Shown here: piece after piece, positions 12,330 through 23,819 of the stretch
Layout: every line of letters begins with the position of its first letter
Position numbering within the stretch: the first letter of the stretch is position 1
DNA from: Prostheceraeus crozeri
Lineage: Eukaryota > Platyhelminthes > Polycladida > Euryleptidae
Length of the DNA stretch: 64,000 nucleotides
Reading direction: 5' to 3'
Assembly (NCBI GenBank): GCA_907163375.1
Contig: CAJQUW010005374.1
Span: 1-64,000 of the forward strand
Translations under genes and position numbers: made by a program
Notes under the pieces: generated by a model
Told to the model about the DNA's origin: nothing
The model's input: only the letters and a program-made list of their open reading frames with translations
Database searches by the model: none

Positions 12330-13372
12330 AGGTAGTGATGCAAATGGAAAATTTTCCAGAACATTTTCCGGAAAATTTTGAAATTTTTTTTTCGGTGATT
12401 GACGTTTTTGCCTTTGTTTTGGAGACTTGTTGCAGTCGTTTGAAAAGACTATGTAACATTCAAAGTCCGAAAACTTCTCTATCATCCCAGCATGTTAACT
12501 TTTCGAACCAACTGCAACCTCCATGTCTATTTCATATCTTTCCTACTGAATATCAGATATTAAATGGATTTCAGATTTCTCTAATTGAATTTCAGATATT
12601 TGTCAGAAACTCAACTTTGAAAGGATCTTAGATTCAACTCCAACTTGCACTCACAGAACATGATTTTCGCTGTAAATTCTTCCCCGACATGCAAAAATCC
12701 TTTTACATCTTAGATTACATTATCTTCTTGGCATTCTTTACTACATTCGACTTGCTACGTCAAAGTGTGTTTATAGATTGGAATATTTATGTGTCAAGTC
12801 ATTGCCTGTGAGTCTTTCAAAATCAAATTTGGATCTTACTGTTTTGGATTTGACACATGAATTTCCTGCGAATGAAGTGTACAAAATTGATCTTACTTTG
12901 ATGTACAACTTCCACTTCTTATTTAAACTTTGGTAAATTTTCTTTTCCTTGCGAGAATCTCCAATTCATCTGGAAAAGTCGGAAATTCACAGATCTGATA
13001 TCGATTTGGAACTATCTGAACCATCTGAGCTAGAAATGGAAGATGTGTAGTTTGTCCTCCACGAAGATATCGGACATTACCCCAGAAGTTAGAAGCTATC
13101 ATATAGATTTTCTTGTACTCATCACAGATATCTTTAGTTTCCAAATATCTCACGACTTTACAGTCTTATCTTCCAATATATCGTCGCTCATGCATAATGC
13201 TGTGTTGGACTACGTGTGCCTGTGCTTCACATGTTCATCAACACATGGAGAATTTGTATCATTGCAATCAAGGCTGCATGATAAAGCTTAACTTTTAAGC
13301 CATAAACAAGCTCCCAAATAAAGTGCATTCTTTTTGCTCCAGATCGTTCACAATGCATGAAATTATACCCCT
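12330..13372 (+). repeat. Dispersed repeat, copy B
   Basis: This is the partner of copy A (15-705) in opposite orientation. It includes an extra ~310 bp (about 12642-12955) absent from copy A, so that segment is either an insertion here or a deletion there. Family unknown, no coding potential. Confidence 0.8.
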
Positions 13373-14501
13373 ATCGTTAAAAGGAAAAAATTCACGTTGT
13401 CCCAAAAAATGTCTGTGTTATAATATTAAAAATGCCAACAAATTGCCACAAGCCACTGGTGGCAAAGGAATGCTAAAAACTCCGCGGACGGGATTCGTAT
13501 TGCCAAGATTGTTTTAATCGAAATGATATGATGAAATCAAGAGTTTTGGAACAATTCTATTGATGTGTCTATGCATGCCTCGATCGGCTGTGATAGAAAA
13601 CGTAAAAATTATGTCACAAAAATTCAAATTTTTTCTTTTTTCAAAATCGGTTTAATCAAAATGATGATCAAGATCACCACTTTTAGACCCATGCTATTGG
13701 TGTGTAGCTGCCTCGGCTGTAGAAGCGGTCAAAGCAGAGGGCCTATCACAAAAAATTAGAACTTTAAAAATTTTCCAATATTTTCCGATTTTTCCAAAAT
13801 TTTCCAATATTTTCAAAATTTTCCATAGAAAATTTTGATTCAAAATTTTCAGGAAAATTTTCATCACCCACCAGTATATACGACATCAACGTACGTGAAT
13901 CAATAAGCTGTCAGCAGAGGACACCTGAGCTGGTGAGAAATGCGTGCCTTCTGTGATATCACTTCGCAAAATGTATCACTTAATATCACTCAAGTGTATA
14001 GATACTTCATGTTTGACGGATAAAATCTATACTATCCGTTTTATCTGATATGGATATTTTGCTCGTTAGGATAGGGAGAACATGCCGCCACTTCCCGATT
14101 TTCTAAACATCATGTCTGCGCAGCCATCACTTAGCCAATGGGTACCGACAACTCCTGTGTTGGTATTCACTCGGTGCGCCGACACGGTTGACAGCCGACA
14201 CCAAAGATATGGCCGACACTGCCCGACTATTTGACGAGACAGCGCCGACGATTTTTTTTCACCGGGTTGATACATCAAGATGGACAAAGAGAAGTCAGAG
14301 GGATAAATAATGAAATATTCTGCCTGACGATCATCTAGTGTTTTCTGTAATAATAAAAAAATGCCAGAAATATATAGACGGTTAATTCTAATGTGTGTGG
14401 GACAAAACTCAACGCCTAAAAAGTGTGGGGGGCAATCACTACTGCTTTAAAAAGTGTCCCATGCCTACACGGATGCGCGTCGCCAAAGGATGGTATTAGC
14501 A
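13373..14501. other. Non-coding; TTTTCCAA-type low-complexity tract
   Basis: 13760-13870 is built of iterated AATTTTCCAA / ATTTTCC motifs and their complements. No gene was recognised in the rest. Confidence 0.5.
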
Positions 14502-15052
14502 TATATTCATTCCTTTTGATATCCAACTTATTTCATACTACTTATTTAGAAGAGTCATCATAAATTGGCAAATTTTGACTTCTTTCAAAAGTGCTCAAAT
14601 AATTTTTTTGGACCACGGGAGCGTAATCTCCGCAAAAAACTGAATCTTTTGATATAAAACTTTTCAATGTATACAGGTACTTTTTTGAGTCGACAATACC
14701 TATCCCTACTATATGGTCAAAAATGCACGAATGATATTGCGACTTTTTCATGAAGACTTCAATTATAATACGGATTATGAAATTTCCTTGATAATCAGCT
14801 TAATTTCCTCTCAGTTAGGATGAATATTCATTCCCTTTGATATCCAACTTGATTCATAACTACTTATATAGGAGCGTCATCTCTGTAGTATTTAAATTTG
14901 TAGACTTTTGACTTTTTCAAAAGTGCCCAAATAATTTTTTGGACTCCGGAAAAATTTCCGGAAAGATCTGATTCTTTTGATATAAAAATTTTCACTGTAT
15001 ACAGGTACTTCTTTGAGTCTACAATCTACCTATATATCCCTACTCTATGCAC
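14502..15052 (+). repeat. Two ~225-bp direct repeats
   Basis: 14502-14725 and 14823-15052 are diverged direct copies. Both begin near CATTCCYTTTGATATCCAACTT, pass through TTTCAAAAGTGC and CAAATAATTTTTT, and end near CTTTTGATATAAAA and GTATACAGGTACTT. A partial tandem duplication or two neighbouring copies of one element would explain this. No coding. Confidence 0.75.
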
Positions 15053-16694
15053 AAGTTTATTTAATAAAATCGAAAGTGTATACGTGGACATTGGTATTTG
15101 AATGAAGCTGAGTTGGCACTCTACCAAGCATACTTGCTACATATCTATCATTAATCGGGGCTTCAATAGATCGACAATTGGTTATATGCCGAATACAGGC
15201 CTTAGATTATCCTCTTCATTTTCCCTTTTTTGCATTTCGCAGGGTGAAAGTGTAATCGCCAGAAGGCGTTGGCAGTCACCAATTGAAATCTAGGCAATGT
15301 GTAATGGCAAAGGATGAAATTTGGAAGAAGAGACACACAGTTACATTTTTGGGGTATATGTGAGTGGTGATGGAAATGATGGTGTGCACAGCGAGCATAT
15401 GAATGCGAAAAACTGACTTTAATTGAGACCATGAAAAATATTGATATTTTGTTTAACTCATCCAATTTTATATCTAATTACAGTTAGGCTTATAATTTGG
15501 ATTTAAATTACTCCCATAAGGAAATAACACGAATCAGGAGGTAACTTAGTAAGTAGGACACTCCAAGCCCTTTTTGTTTTTCTCTTAAATGTGAACTGCA
15601 AAATACAACATGATGCTTAATGCAATTTTTCAGGAATGCTACCACAGCTTTTCCCCGATATTTGTATGTGTATGAACGCTAACATTAACTTCTCTCAGAC
15701 TGGAACTACCAATGAATGGTGTCATTAAATGCTACGGAAACTAAATTCATGTCTTAAAGAATCGATGATGCGAAACACAACAAATGATATGCACTCTCAT
15801 TAACGACAGTTCGTGCATGTCTTAAATCAAAAGCAAAGTTCTCCCAAAGAAAAAAAATTACTCAATGTTTCTGCATACGTTTTGGGTGCAGACTCATTTC
15901 CTCCTCCCCTGGGCACTCCTCGCCAGCAGTAGGCACTAAGTTGTCTCCTGTTTGTGTCGCTTCATATTGTCATGATACGAAACCTCCTATCAGTTGAACG
16001 GAGTCGGGTGAAACGAAAACAACAACAACCCTTTTTCGAAGCAATACTGTATAGCACGGTGTGATTGTGGACGGACATATGTGATGTGAAGTGCATCACT
16101 TTTGTGCATTCGTGCACTTTCATAACACTGGATCGCTTATGATTTGCTCGGATGATACCCTCCAAAACTTAAACATTCTGAAAGATAGCTCTGCTGAATA
16201 TTAGTATTTGATTATCTGGAAAATTTGTTTCTATTATAAATATGCGTACTGGCTATTCCGACGCAAAATTACGTACGAGTAGCCAATTACCCATAGTGAA
16301 GTTATTTGCACTCACCGTTCCGTTGGAGTAACGATTCTATTGCCATGTGAGTATTCGCATGCATCTGTGTGTGTGTTGTAGTAATCGGGCCCTATCGAGA
16401 TAGTAATGATATTTAAACGCAACTATCTATTTGAATAATTATTTTATTGCTAATCCTTTATTATCTCTATTAATGCATGCGAATAACGATTTCCTTGGTT
16501 CACATTATTCAGACGCTGATATTTCATCGCTTCGGTTTTCGGTTTTTTCCTTGGAATATTACTTTTCAGGTTCTTGCCACTTGTTGCAATTTTCTATCTT
16601 GCAATATAATTCATCCCCATGATGGAATCGCTCTTCCATGGTCCGAATACAATGCCTAAGTGCTCTTCGAATTCACTCGTCTGATTAACATTGA
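15053..16694. other. Non-coding stretch, nothing recognised
   Basis: Several short frames on both strands, none recognisable. No RNA gene or repeat copy was detected. Confidence 0.4.
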
Positions 16695-17029
16695 GTGCAT
16701 GACAGCGGTGGCGGAGCGTAAAATAAATTGGCGGCTGTATCGAAGTCAGCTTGAGCCAATTTCTAGTCGCTCTCCTCCCCCCTTATCTCAGTTCTCATCT
16801 CTCTTTCAAATATATTATAGCAATAGGCTAAATACCTAGGCAATATTCAAAATCAATATTCACTTCATTCGACATGAAGTCGATTTTGGTGGAGGAAATA
16901 AAGCAATGTTTTAAGTATTCAATCTATTGCTCATGTTAAGTTTGTAAGGCTGCTATTTACGTACACCTCACTCTCACTCATCCCTTATTTCGTCTCTTGC
17001 TTGCAGAAGATGCTGGGTTAGACGTTTGC

Positions 17030-17240
17030 TGCTTGAGTTTGGACTTCCATTTCGGTCGATAACTGGCGTCCGCTTCGTGTGCTCCAACACGTTTGAGGTC
17101 ATCTTTCACCATCTTACCACTCTACTTCTATCCACGTAACTTTTCTGATCCACTGTGTCTCCTCCCTTCTTTCCACGTGGCCAAACCAACGTAGTCTTTG
17201 CCTTTTCGCGACGTCTGTGATCTTCTCAGGACCCATTGCT
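17030..17240 (-). pseudogene. Non-LTR retrotransposon (RTE/Jockey-like) C-terminal fragment
   Basis: On the minus strand one frame gives AKRQRLRWFGHVERREETQW; after a frame change it continues KDDLKRVGAHEAD, YRPKWKSKLK and SNPAS. The LRWFGHVER block followed by a D-D-L-x-x-x-G segment is the common C-terminal signature of non-LTR reverse-transcriptase proteins. No catalytic domain is left. It lies inside the hAT element, between its left end and the transposase 3' end, so it inserted into, or was captured by, the hAT. Confidence 0.65.
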
Positions 17241-17445
17241 TTCCTCATTGTGTCATTCGATTTCCTGTCTGATAGTCTGACACCAAATCATGTACATTTC
17301 AAAAAATGCGAATGTTTATTTCCATCAACGTTCACCAAAGTACGCAACTGTGGTAGCTTCCCTTTTGCCAGAAATGAATTGCTTCGCAAGTTTTTCTGTT
17401 GAGATACTATCTGTAATGTCATGGTAATGTTTCAAAAGAAGACAA

Positions 17446-19564
17446 TTACTCAACTCCAGTTTGAGTTATACTTGATCTCGTGAATGTTATAATATGCCTC
17501 AACAAAGCGAAGGATCTTTCTGGTGTGCAAGTGGTAATTGGAATGGTCAAATATATTGTTGCCACCTTTATTATTTCCGAAAATATCCGCCCGGCCACAT
17601 GTAATGTTTTTAGGATTTCAAAAACGGTTAGCATGCTAGTGACTTTTTTCAATTGTTCTTTCCTGGGTTCATTGTACGTTTCTATTGCACTAGGAAACCT
17701 TTTAAGCTCCGTAAGAAGTTAGCGTTACCGTTAATATCTCTTTCGTAAAATGAAGAAATCAAGGCAGATGATAGCTCGTCGACACATCCATTGGTTCTTT
17801 TCACCTTGGAGCGACAACATTCAGACACAAGTCGATGACTTCCATGTATTGGAGCCTGAAGTACAGCTTGTGCGATTACCAAGAATGGGCATTTTGGTAT
17901 TGATCATCAATCCGTTTTGAAACTTTTCGAAGTTTGGGCACCGAATCCTCTGGCAATGAACAGCCTCACTTTTCAACGCCTTCACTGAGACTTAGATCGT
18001 AAAGTTAATCGAATTCCTGTTCATTGCGTAGTCGAATCAGAAATGATTTGTACGTATTTCCAGGGGATACTGCAGTTTGAGAATCGACATCATGGGCCTG
18101 AAGGGCACGAGATACCTGTTCACGAACAGAATATATCAGGTATGACAGGCGTAACCCCAAAAAAGTCCTGAAGGACACAAGACCCTCGTATAAACCTTTC
18201 GCTTTTGCGTGGTTCGGATCCGATCTATTTTCTGCTGTTGCACATAACTCTCTACTTAATGGGTTGTTGAAATTGTTCAATGCTGCTTGGAAAGCACTTG
18301 TCCGTGCAGTAAAGCGTGTTGGACATGGAGATTTGAGACTGAAGAGGCTATGGGTTTCATATTCGTCCATGAGTTCAATTTGAACATTTTAGAATTTAGC
18401 AAGCCGTCCATTCGCCAAATTTATAAAGTTATATAGTAAGTCTCTACGCAAGTCAAGAGATTCTGTCATCAAGTGGACAGTTTTGCACACGTCCTGCAAC
18501 ATTAAGTTAAGGAGTAACAAAGTGTAACATTAAGTTACAAAGAGAGTTTACATGATTGGAAGATCCCTTTGCAACGCCACTAAGCTGACCGGACATCACC
18601 GAAGCAACATCGTAAGACTGGCCGCGTATCTTGTTTTCGTCTAGCCCACATCTGAGAATTAAGTCATGAATAGTATTGAAAAGGGATTCAGCATTTGTAT
18701 TTTCAAGAGCACATTAGCCAATAAAATCTTCCTTGGTTATCAGTTTGGCTTTGAATTCTTCTGTACCTCCCCAGCATAAATCGTCGACATGAGTGCATAT
18801 GATAGCACCGAGAATACCAGATGAGTCTTTCCATGCGAAGAGTCTGTTGTCCATGGGAGAGATGGAGGCACCGAGAGATTGTAGTTCTTCATTTCATTCA
18901 AAGTTCCAACATCCACTTCTCATACGAAGAAAACGGTGCAAATTTCCCTCACAATTTTCTTCCTTTCCATTTCGTCTGACGACAATACCTTGCCCCATTA
19001 CAGCCTTAAGAGTAGATATCACTTTCAGTAGGCATTGATAATGCTCTTCTCTGTCCTTTTCGTGGCCAGCATTTATAATTTCAATAACTAAAGTTCTCTG
19101 GAAGTTCATCAACTTTTCATTTGCCTCCAAGTGGTTTAAAGAATTCGCATGCCTTTCAAATTTTTCTAAAGCCTTTTTCCAGTTGTTGAACCCAACCGAA
19201 ACGAAGACATCCTCTGCATTTAGAAAATATTAAGAGCTAAATTGCTTGCTTTGCAGCAAGTAAAACAAGTTACTTTATGTCAAGTGCATAACTTCAGCCA
19301 TGGATAATTTTCGACCCAATTTTCTGAAAAGGACCTTGTTTGATAAGCTAAAGATTTTTTGGTGTTCAATGTGTCTTGCATCGAAAAAGTATGGTTTGGT
19401 TTCGTCATGGAGAAGTCACAACATTCGCACGATGTATGTGGACTGCGAGAATTCTGACTACTTGAAGCTTCATCATGATCACGATTACAATCCTTAATTT
19501 CGGACACTTCCTCAACAGATTTCGAAATCTCTGCCTTTTCATTTTCAGTCGAGAAGAAAGACAA
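17446..19564 (-). pseudogene. ZMYM1-like hAT transposase, fragmented
   Basis: Pieces appear in the right order on the minus strand. At 19.56-19.28 kb a TTF-type zinc-finger entry ends SFSENWVENYPWLKL. At 19.23-18.90 kb come GFNNWKKALEKFERHANSLN, LEANEKLMNFQRTL and HYQCLLKVISTLKA. At ~18.65-18.54 kb comes ENKIRGQSYDVASVMSGQLS. At 18.37-18.00 kb CPTRFTARTSAFQAALNNF leads to GLRLSYLIYSVREQVSRALQ. At 17.65-17.45 kb lies the dimerisation motif YLTIPITTCTPERSFALLRH. This matches zinc-finger MYM-type-1-like hAT transposases, which excise and insert DNA by an RNase-H-like fold. Stops and frameshifts separate the pieces, and a copia fragment sits around 18.74-18.89 kb. The gene is dead. Confidence 0.8.
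18735..18890 (-). pseudogene. Ty1/copia reverse-transcriptase fragment inside the hAT
   Basis: The minus strand encodes RLFAWKDSSGILGAIICTHV, then DDLCWGGTEEFKAKLI. The H-V-D-D box followed by W-G-G-x-x-x-F is the copia-type RT catalytic motif (x-V-D-D), flanked by the usual F-x-W and G-x-I-x-x-H. Only about 50 codons remain. hAT coding sequence resumes right after it (TKEDFIG, then ENTNAESLF), so the fragment replaces or interrupts hAT sequence. Possible origins are insertion of a truncated element or filler DNA from break repair. Confidence 0.65.
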
Positions 19565-20235
19565 TAATGTACGCTGTTTCTTTCTGGGAGGTACTATCAG
19601 AAGAAGGCGGTGTATTCGTAACGAAGGCCTGCTTAACAGAATGTCAAAATCCCTGGGTGATGATGAAGGTCAGAATTTCAGAAAACTCGACGCTCGAATT
19701 TATGGCGTGTGTCAAGGAAGAAGTGATGTCGCATTGATTTTTCTCAGTCCGCATTCGACGGAAGCATGAGAGAAGATGTGCGTCACACTGAAGTGAATAA
19801 GTGCTGAACGCGATGCGATAGTCGACTTCGGTGATTGGTAGTATATGGTGTGACTGTGAGTGTGACGTCAGTCAGTTGGGAAGACAAGCGGTTCGTTGAT
19901 TATAGCGAGCGAGAGAATATCAAATAGGCTACGTAATGCCAGTCGTCATCGGATTTTCCCTGACTGAAATCGTCAGCTGGTGTAACAGCCAGCCTGCGAT
20001 ATTTCAAAAAGAGCAATAGGCTATTCTAAATTGGGACATTCTAAACATAATCTCGATCGCCACTTTCGCAAGATTCTTTTCTTCACCTGAACCTCTGTTA
20101 TACATCATGGACAGTTTTAACTTTTCTTGGCATTGAATAGCTGGAGGGGCTGATGAAGGATTAGCCCCATAATTTTAAAAGTGGCGGCGAGGAGGGGAGG
20201 CTTAAGCCACACCTTCCGCCACTGACGGTGCATGA

Positions 20236-21022
20236 CCGACGAGCCGAATGCAGAGTTTTAACTGCTTCCGCAAAGTCGTTGTCTTTTGTAGAGCAGGCGA
20301 TTTATAAGTGCAAAGGTTTGCTCGATTTGCTCAAAAGTGCAAGTTGGTAGTTGCTGTAACCGCTTACCGCTAGCAGTAGCAGGAAATTCTTTGGAACGTA
20401 GCGTTAGATGAAGAATTTTCATCCATCAGGATCCCAGCATTCGGTCTGTAGCTGCATGTTTTCTCTCACACAATTTATTGTTCCAAGAACTTCCAACACC
20501 CGTAGCATGGATTCGTACGTTTCATAAATCTGATGACGTTGACATTTTCCTCATTTCTCTCAATTCTGATTTGTTTAATGACTCCTTTTCTGCTTCAAGT
20601 CGTTTTATCGAACTTTAACTCTACATTAGTCCCGGGCAAATAATAGGCCCTTTCAAATTGGACATTGTCTAGCTGCTTTTAGTCATTTCATCGCATTTTG
20701 AAATGAAACGCACCTACTCCTTTTTTTGGATCATTTTGATCAAATTAGCGTTATAATGCTAAGATTTGTCAGCTCTACAAAATGATCCTCATCCATCTCT
20801 ATACTGTTGAAAGACGTCATCTCATTGGTCGTCAACTACATCTGAGGCGAATGCGTGAAAAACTGTCTCAAACTTCACTGCTTTTGCTGTTGATGTATCT
20901 AATGAACCGGAATATCCTTTAAACTTCTTCAGCGACCGTCTGGTTTACTCGAACTGAGTCGATCTTTTGTCTACCGAATAACACTAGCAATTCTTCTGAT
21001 CTTCCAATGTTTGCATTACCAA
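20236..21022. other. Non-coding stretch, possibly copia remains
   Basis: No clear domain was recognised. The minus-strand copia gag fragment begins just to the right, so degraded retroelement sequence is plausible here. Confidence 0.35.
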
Positions 21023-21295
21023 TCAGCTCAAAACAACATCCTGTGGCAGTATTATTTCCTTTTTCAGGAAATCTGCTTTTTCAGGTCTGCTGTATTTCTG
21101 ATCAAATTGAACCATAGTGTCAGTCACTTTCTGCCCGCCAACAGGCGTGCACTTTTTGAAGTCCTCACACTTACTTAGGCAGGCTTGAATATCATCCTTT
21201 TCAAGCTTAAACTTCCTGAAATCCAATAAGGCTGTCAAGCCATCGTCTTCGTTCAAAGCATCATTGTCCAATTGTTCAAGGCATAAAATAGATTT
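21023..21295 (-). pseudogene. Ty1/copia-like Gag fragment
   Basis: The minus strand encodes NEDDGLTALLDFRKFKLEKD, then a Cys/Lys-rich stretch and MVQFDQKYSRPEKADF, ending ILPQDVVLS before a stop. The pattern G-(L)-x-x-L-L-x-F-x-x-x-x-x-K-D-D followed by (F/Y)-x-x-x-Y-x-K and LP-x-x-x-L is what I recall of Gag in copia elements of aquatic animals. Gag forms the particle that packages element RNA. The fragment has about 90 residues, no zinc knuckle and no linked pol; the copia RT piece at 18.8 kb is on the same strand but lies inside the hAT. Confidence 0.5.
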
Positions 21296-21923
21296 CGAAC
21301 CTTCAATCCTTCAGTCCATCAATCCACACTCAACTCATTTATTGCCAGGTTACTATATTTAAAAATGTCTGAAGAGTCCGAAATCAAATAATCATATTCC
21401 AACGTGATATTCTTAATGTTTCTAATAGAAGGCTCTTTAGTTAAGTATGAAGTGAATTTTACATTTTTGCTTTCCAGGATCAAATTTTGGAAGACTTTTT
21501 CATTTGGAGAAATGGCAACATCTGGTAAGCTCCGTCACATTTTTGATGTTTATCTATCAACATTTATGGCGGTATTGTCAATGTAGGGGACAATAGAACG
21601 TCAGTAAAAGTGATTATATAGAAAATTAACCAACGACCGAGATTTTTACTTCAATTTTGGAAAGCTCACTATTCAAATCACACAATCGGTCTCTGCAGTT
21701 GGTCGAAAAAAATCGTTTCATTCAACAGCCCTCCCAGAAAAGGTTTGATGCATCTTGGCATAACTACAGATCTTCTAGAACATCCCCAGGTAGTTCGTAA
21801 ACTTAAATTGTAGTGACAGTAAAAATCTACATGGGCTTTAAAAATAGTACTTAAATACTACTTACAAAATGTGAGTAATGTGAAAAAAGTTGATTTTGAA
21901 AATTCACATTTTGAGCCATTTAC
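21296..21923. other. Non-coding stretch, nothing recognised
   Basis: AT-rich, short frames only. It precedes the left long inverted repeat. Confidence 0.4.
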
Positions 21924-22275
21924 TCTGAGAAATGGTGGAAACAATTTGTGTCTATGGAGTCCTCTCATTATAATCTTTCCGAATATGGTAGCAAAATTTA
22001 CATATAATCTTCACATATGTCAATAAATTCCCTTTAGATAAAACATAAAAGTCTGTCTTTTTGAAACTTTTTTCTCTTGAAATTTGGCATATCTTTTATT
22101 TCTTAGATGTTTGAGCCGCATATCCTGCAATTTCAATGTATACATTTGTAGTGCAGATCTTTAGGAACAATTCAAGCGTTCATTCAAGGAATTCGGATCA
22201 TTGGTTCAAATTTTAGAACTGCTGAAAGACAACGTGCCACCGAAGTGAAAATGTGAATTCAGTCGGAAACATGCT
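21924..22275 (+). repeat. Left long inverted repeat
   Basis: It starts near CTGAGAAATGGTGG and ends near GTCGGAAACATGC. Shared blocks with the right copy include ATAATCTTTCCGAATATGGT, CATATGTCAATAAA, AAAATTTACATATAAT and GACAACGTGCCACCGAAGTG. It contains ~60 bp that the right copy lacks. Confidence 0.85.
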
Positions 22276-22514
22276 ATTGATAAAGTTACAAGCCCAAAAT
22301 ACTCATTTTCTCGGATATCTGATTGGATGGAGAATGAAAAATTGATTGGATGTTTTTCTAATTGCTACGGACCTATTTACTCATCGATGAAAACAAATTT
22401 TTTTGACAAATTGAATTGAGTTTCCAAAACAATCAAAATGTGAATAAAAATCAATGTTCAGTCACTATTTTCTTCCAATAACTCATCAATGGACCGATGA
22501 TTTTGGCATTCAAC

Positions 22515-22980
22515 TGAACTCATACATCCACACACTTCAGTGCATTACAAATTGTTCATTCGGCAAGAGCGGCATTTGACGACATGCACTTTTTGTGCAG
22601 TGACACACACTGTCAATTCAAGAAGACCGACTGGACAAGGCTCATTTGTCATTAATAATGGCTGTAGACTACTCTCCGTAATAATGCATCCATGTTCGGT
22701 CGGTGATGGCAAGTTAAGCATAGCCTGCATGGCTGATTTCCACACATGAGTTTGATGATTTACACGTTGAAGGTGTTGGTACAGGCAATTAGCGGTCGGT
22801 GGCAAATTTTAATTTCTTTGACCGTTCTGGCAAAACAGCCAATACCTAAGGTGATCAACATTTTTGAATGTGTTATTGCCGGAAGCATATATCGAACAAA
22901 TGAAGGATTGAAACAAACGAGCAGATGATGACAAATGCACTCATCTTTTGTGGCTTCATTAATCTCGATTTCATCTCCTA
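22515..22980 (-). pseudogene. C-terminal part of the CXC-tailed uncharacterised protein
   Basis: In minus-strand order: NNTFKNVDHLRYWLFCQNGQ, a stop, then LPPTANCLYQHLQRVNHQTH, LPSPTEHGC, CPVGLLEL and the Cys-rich end KCRSCRMNNL-stop-CTEVCGC. I recall this LPPT-x-x-x-x-x-x-H, P-x-P-x-x-x-G-W-like, L-L-E-L, then CxxC-rich CXC (tesmin/TSO1-like) order from multi-copy 'uncharacterized protein' predictions in many animal genomes; that is memory, not a search. At least two in-frame stops break it. The hAT-like insertion at 22984-23779 separates it from the rest of the gene. Confidence 0.65.
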
Positions 22981-22983
22981 GTT

Positions 22984-23779
22984 CAGTGGTTCCCAACCTT
23001 TTCATGCTGCGTACCCCAAAATGGAAAATCATAGGATTTTTCATTATTCTGCATACCCTCACCTAAAAAAATATCAAGAACTCAATCACACTAAAATTGA
23101 ATTACGTGTAGAAATATACGAAATTCGTAATTTAATAACACAAAAATTTAAGTAGGCGTAGCTGATGCGCGCTTGTGTAGCAACACAAGCGCAGCGAAAG
23201 TAATGCTCCAACATCAAACAAGCTCTTTGTTCGCTTTCAATCATTACTATGGTGGTGAATCCGGATTCGCATAAGTATGTGGTCGAGTTGGTGGTCGATA
23301 ATCAGCATGCTTCAAGGCCAGATGACAATCCAATGTGGAATCCGCACAAAGTTAACAGTGACCCATGAACAGGAAAGATATCAAAGCAAAGACGATTTTT
23401 AGAGATTGGAAGGAGCCAAATAAATTGGTAGAATTTATCTATAATTGCTAATTAGTGCAATATATTTCTGCTAGTATCCGAAGCTATCATAAGGCAGTAA
23501 GTGAATGATTTGCAGAATAAAATTTGAAATTCACATCACAAGAGATATATAAATAAAGATATACAAAATATACAAAACTATGGCAAGAGAAGGAGCTATG
23601 CGGCAGGTAGTAAAGGGTTACATAGTACCAATAGCATTTATAGCAAATGACCTGACAGGAAGACTTTGTTATTCCACAGCAATCAGATTTTTAATTCATA
23701 TCCTATTTCTTCCCTTTTTCTTCCTGTCAGGTCAATTCACAGTTGTTCGGGTACGCGTTCCCCAGGTTGGGAACCCATG
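22984..23779. mobile_element. Non-autonomous hAT-like element (CAGTGGTTCCCAACC ends)
   Basis: The left end is CAGTGGTTCCCAACC; the complement of the right end is CATGGGTTCCCAACC. Flanking 8-mers TCCTAGTT (22976-22983) and TCCTACTT (23780-23787) match at 7 of 8 positions, as expected for an aged hAT target duplication. It has no transposase. An internal 14-17 bp inverted pair (GACCTGACAGGAAG with its complement, ~23650-23735) is present. It interrupts the CXC-family pseudogene. Confidence 0.75.
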
Positions 23780-23819
23780 TCCTACTTGAATAAGACAGCG
23801 CCGATGTTCGCTATTGTCT

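Larger units (their letters stand above)
16703..20227 (-). mobile_element. Decayed hAT element with perfect 8-bp target duplication
   Basis: GTGCATGA is found at both edges (16695-16702 and 20228-20235), the 8-bp duplication expected of hAT transposons. The ends are imperfect inverted repeats (CAGCGGTGGCGGA at the left; the right end complement reads CGTCAGTGGCGGA). Between them lie minus-strand fragments of a ZMYM1-type hAT transposase, a non-LTR fragment near 17.1 kb and a Ty1/copia fragment near 18.8 kb. Total length is 3525 bp. Confidence 0.75.
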
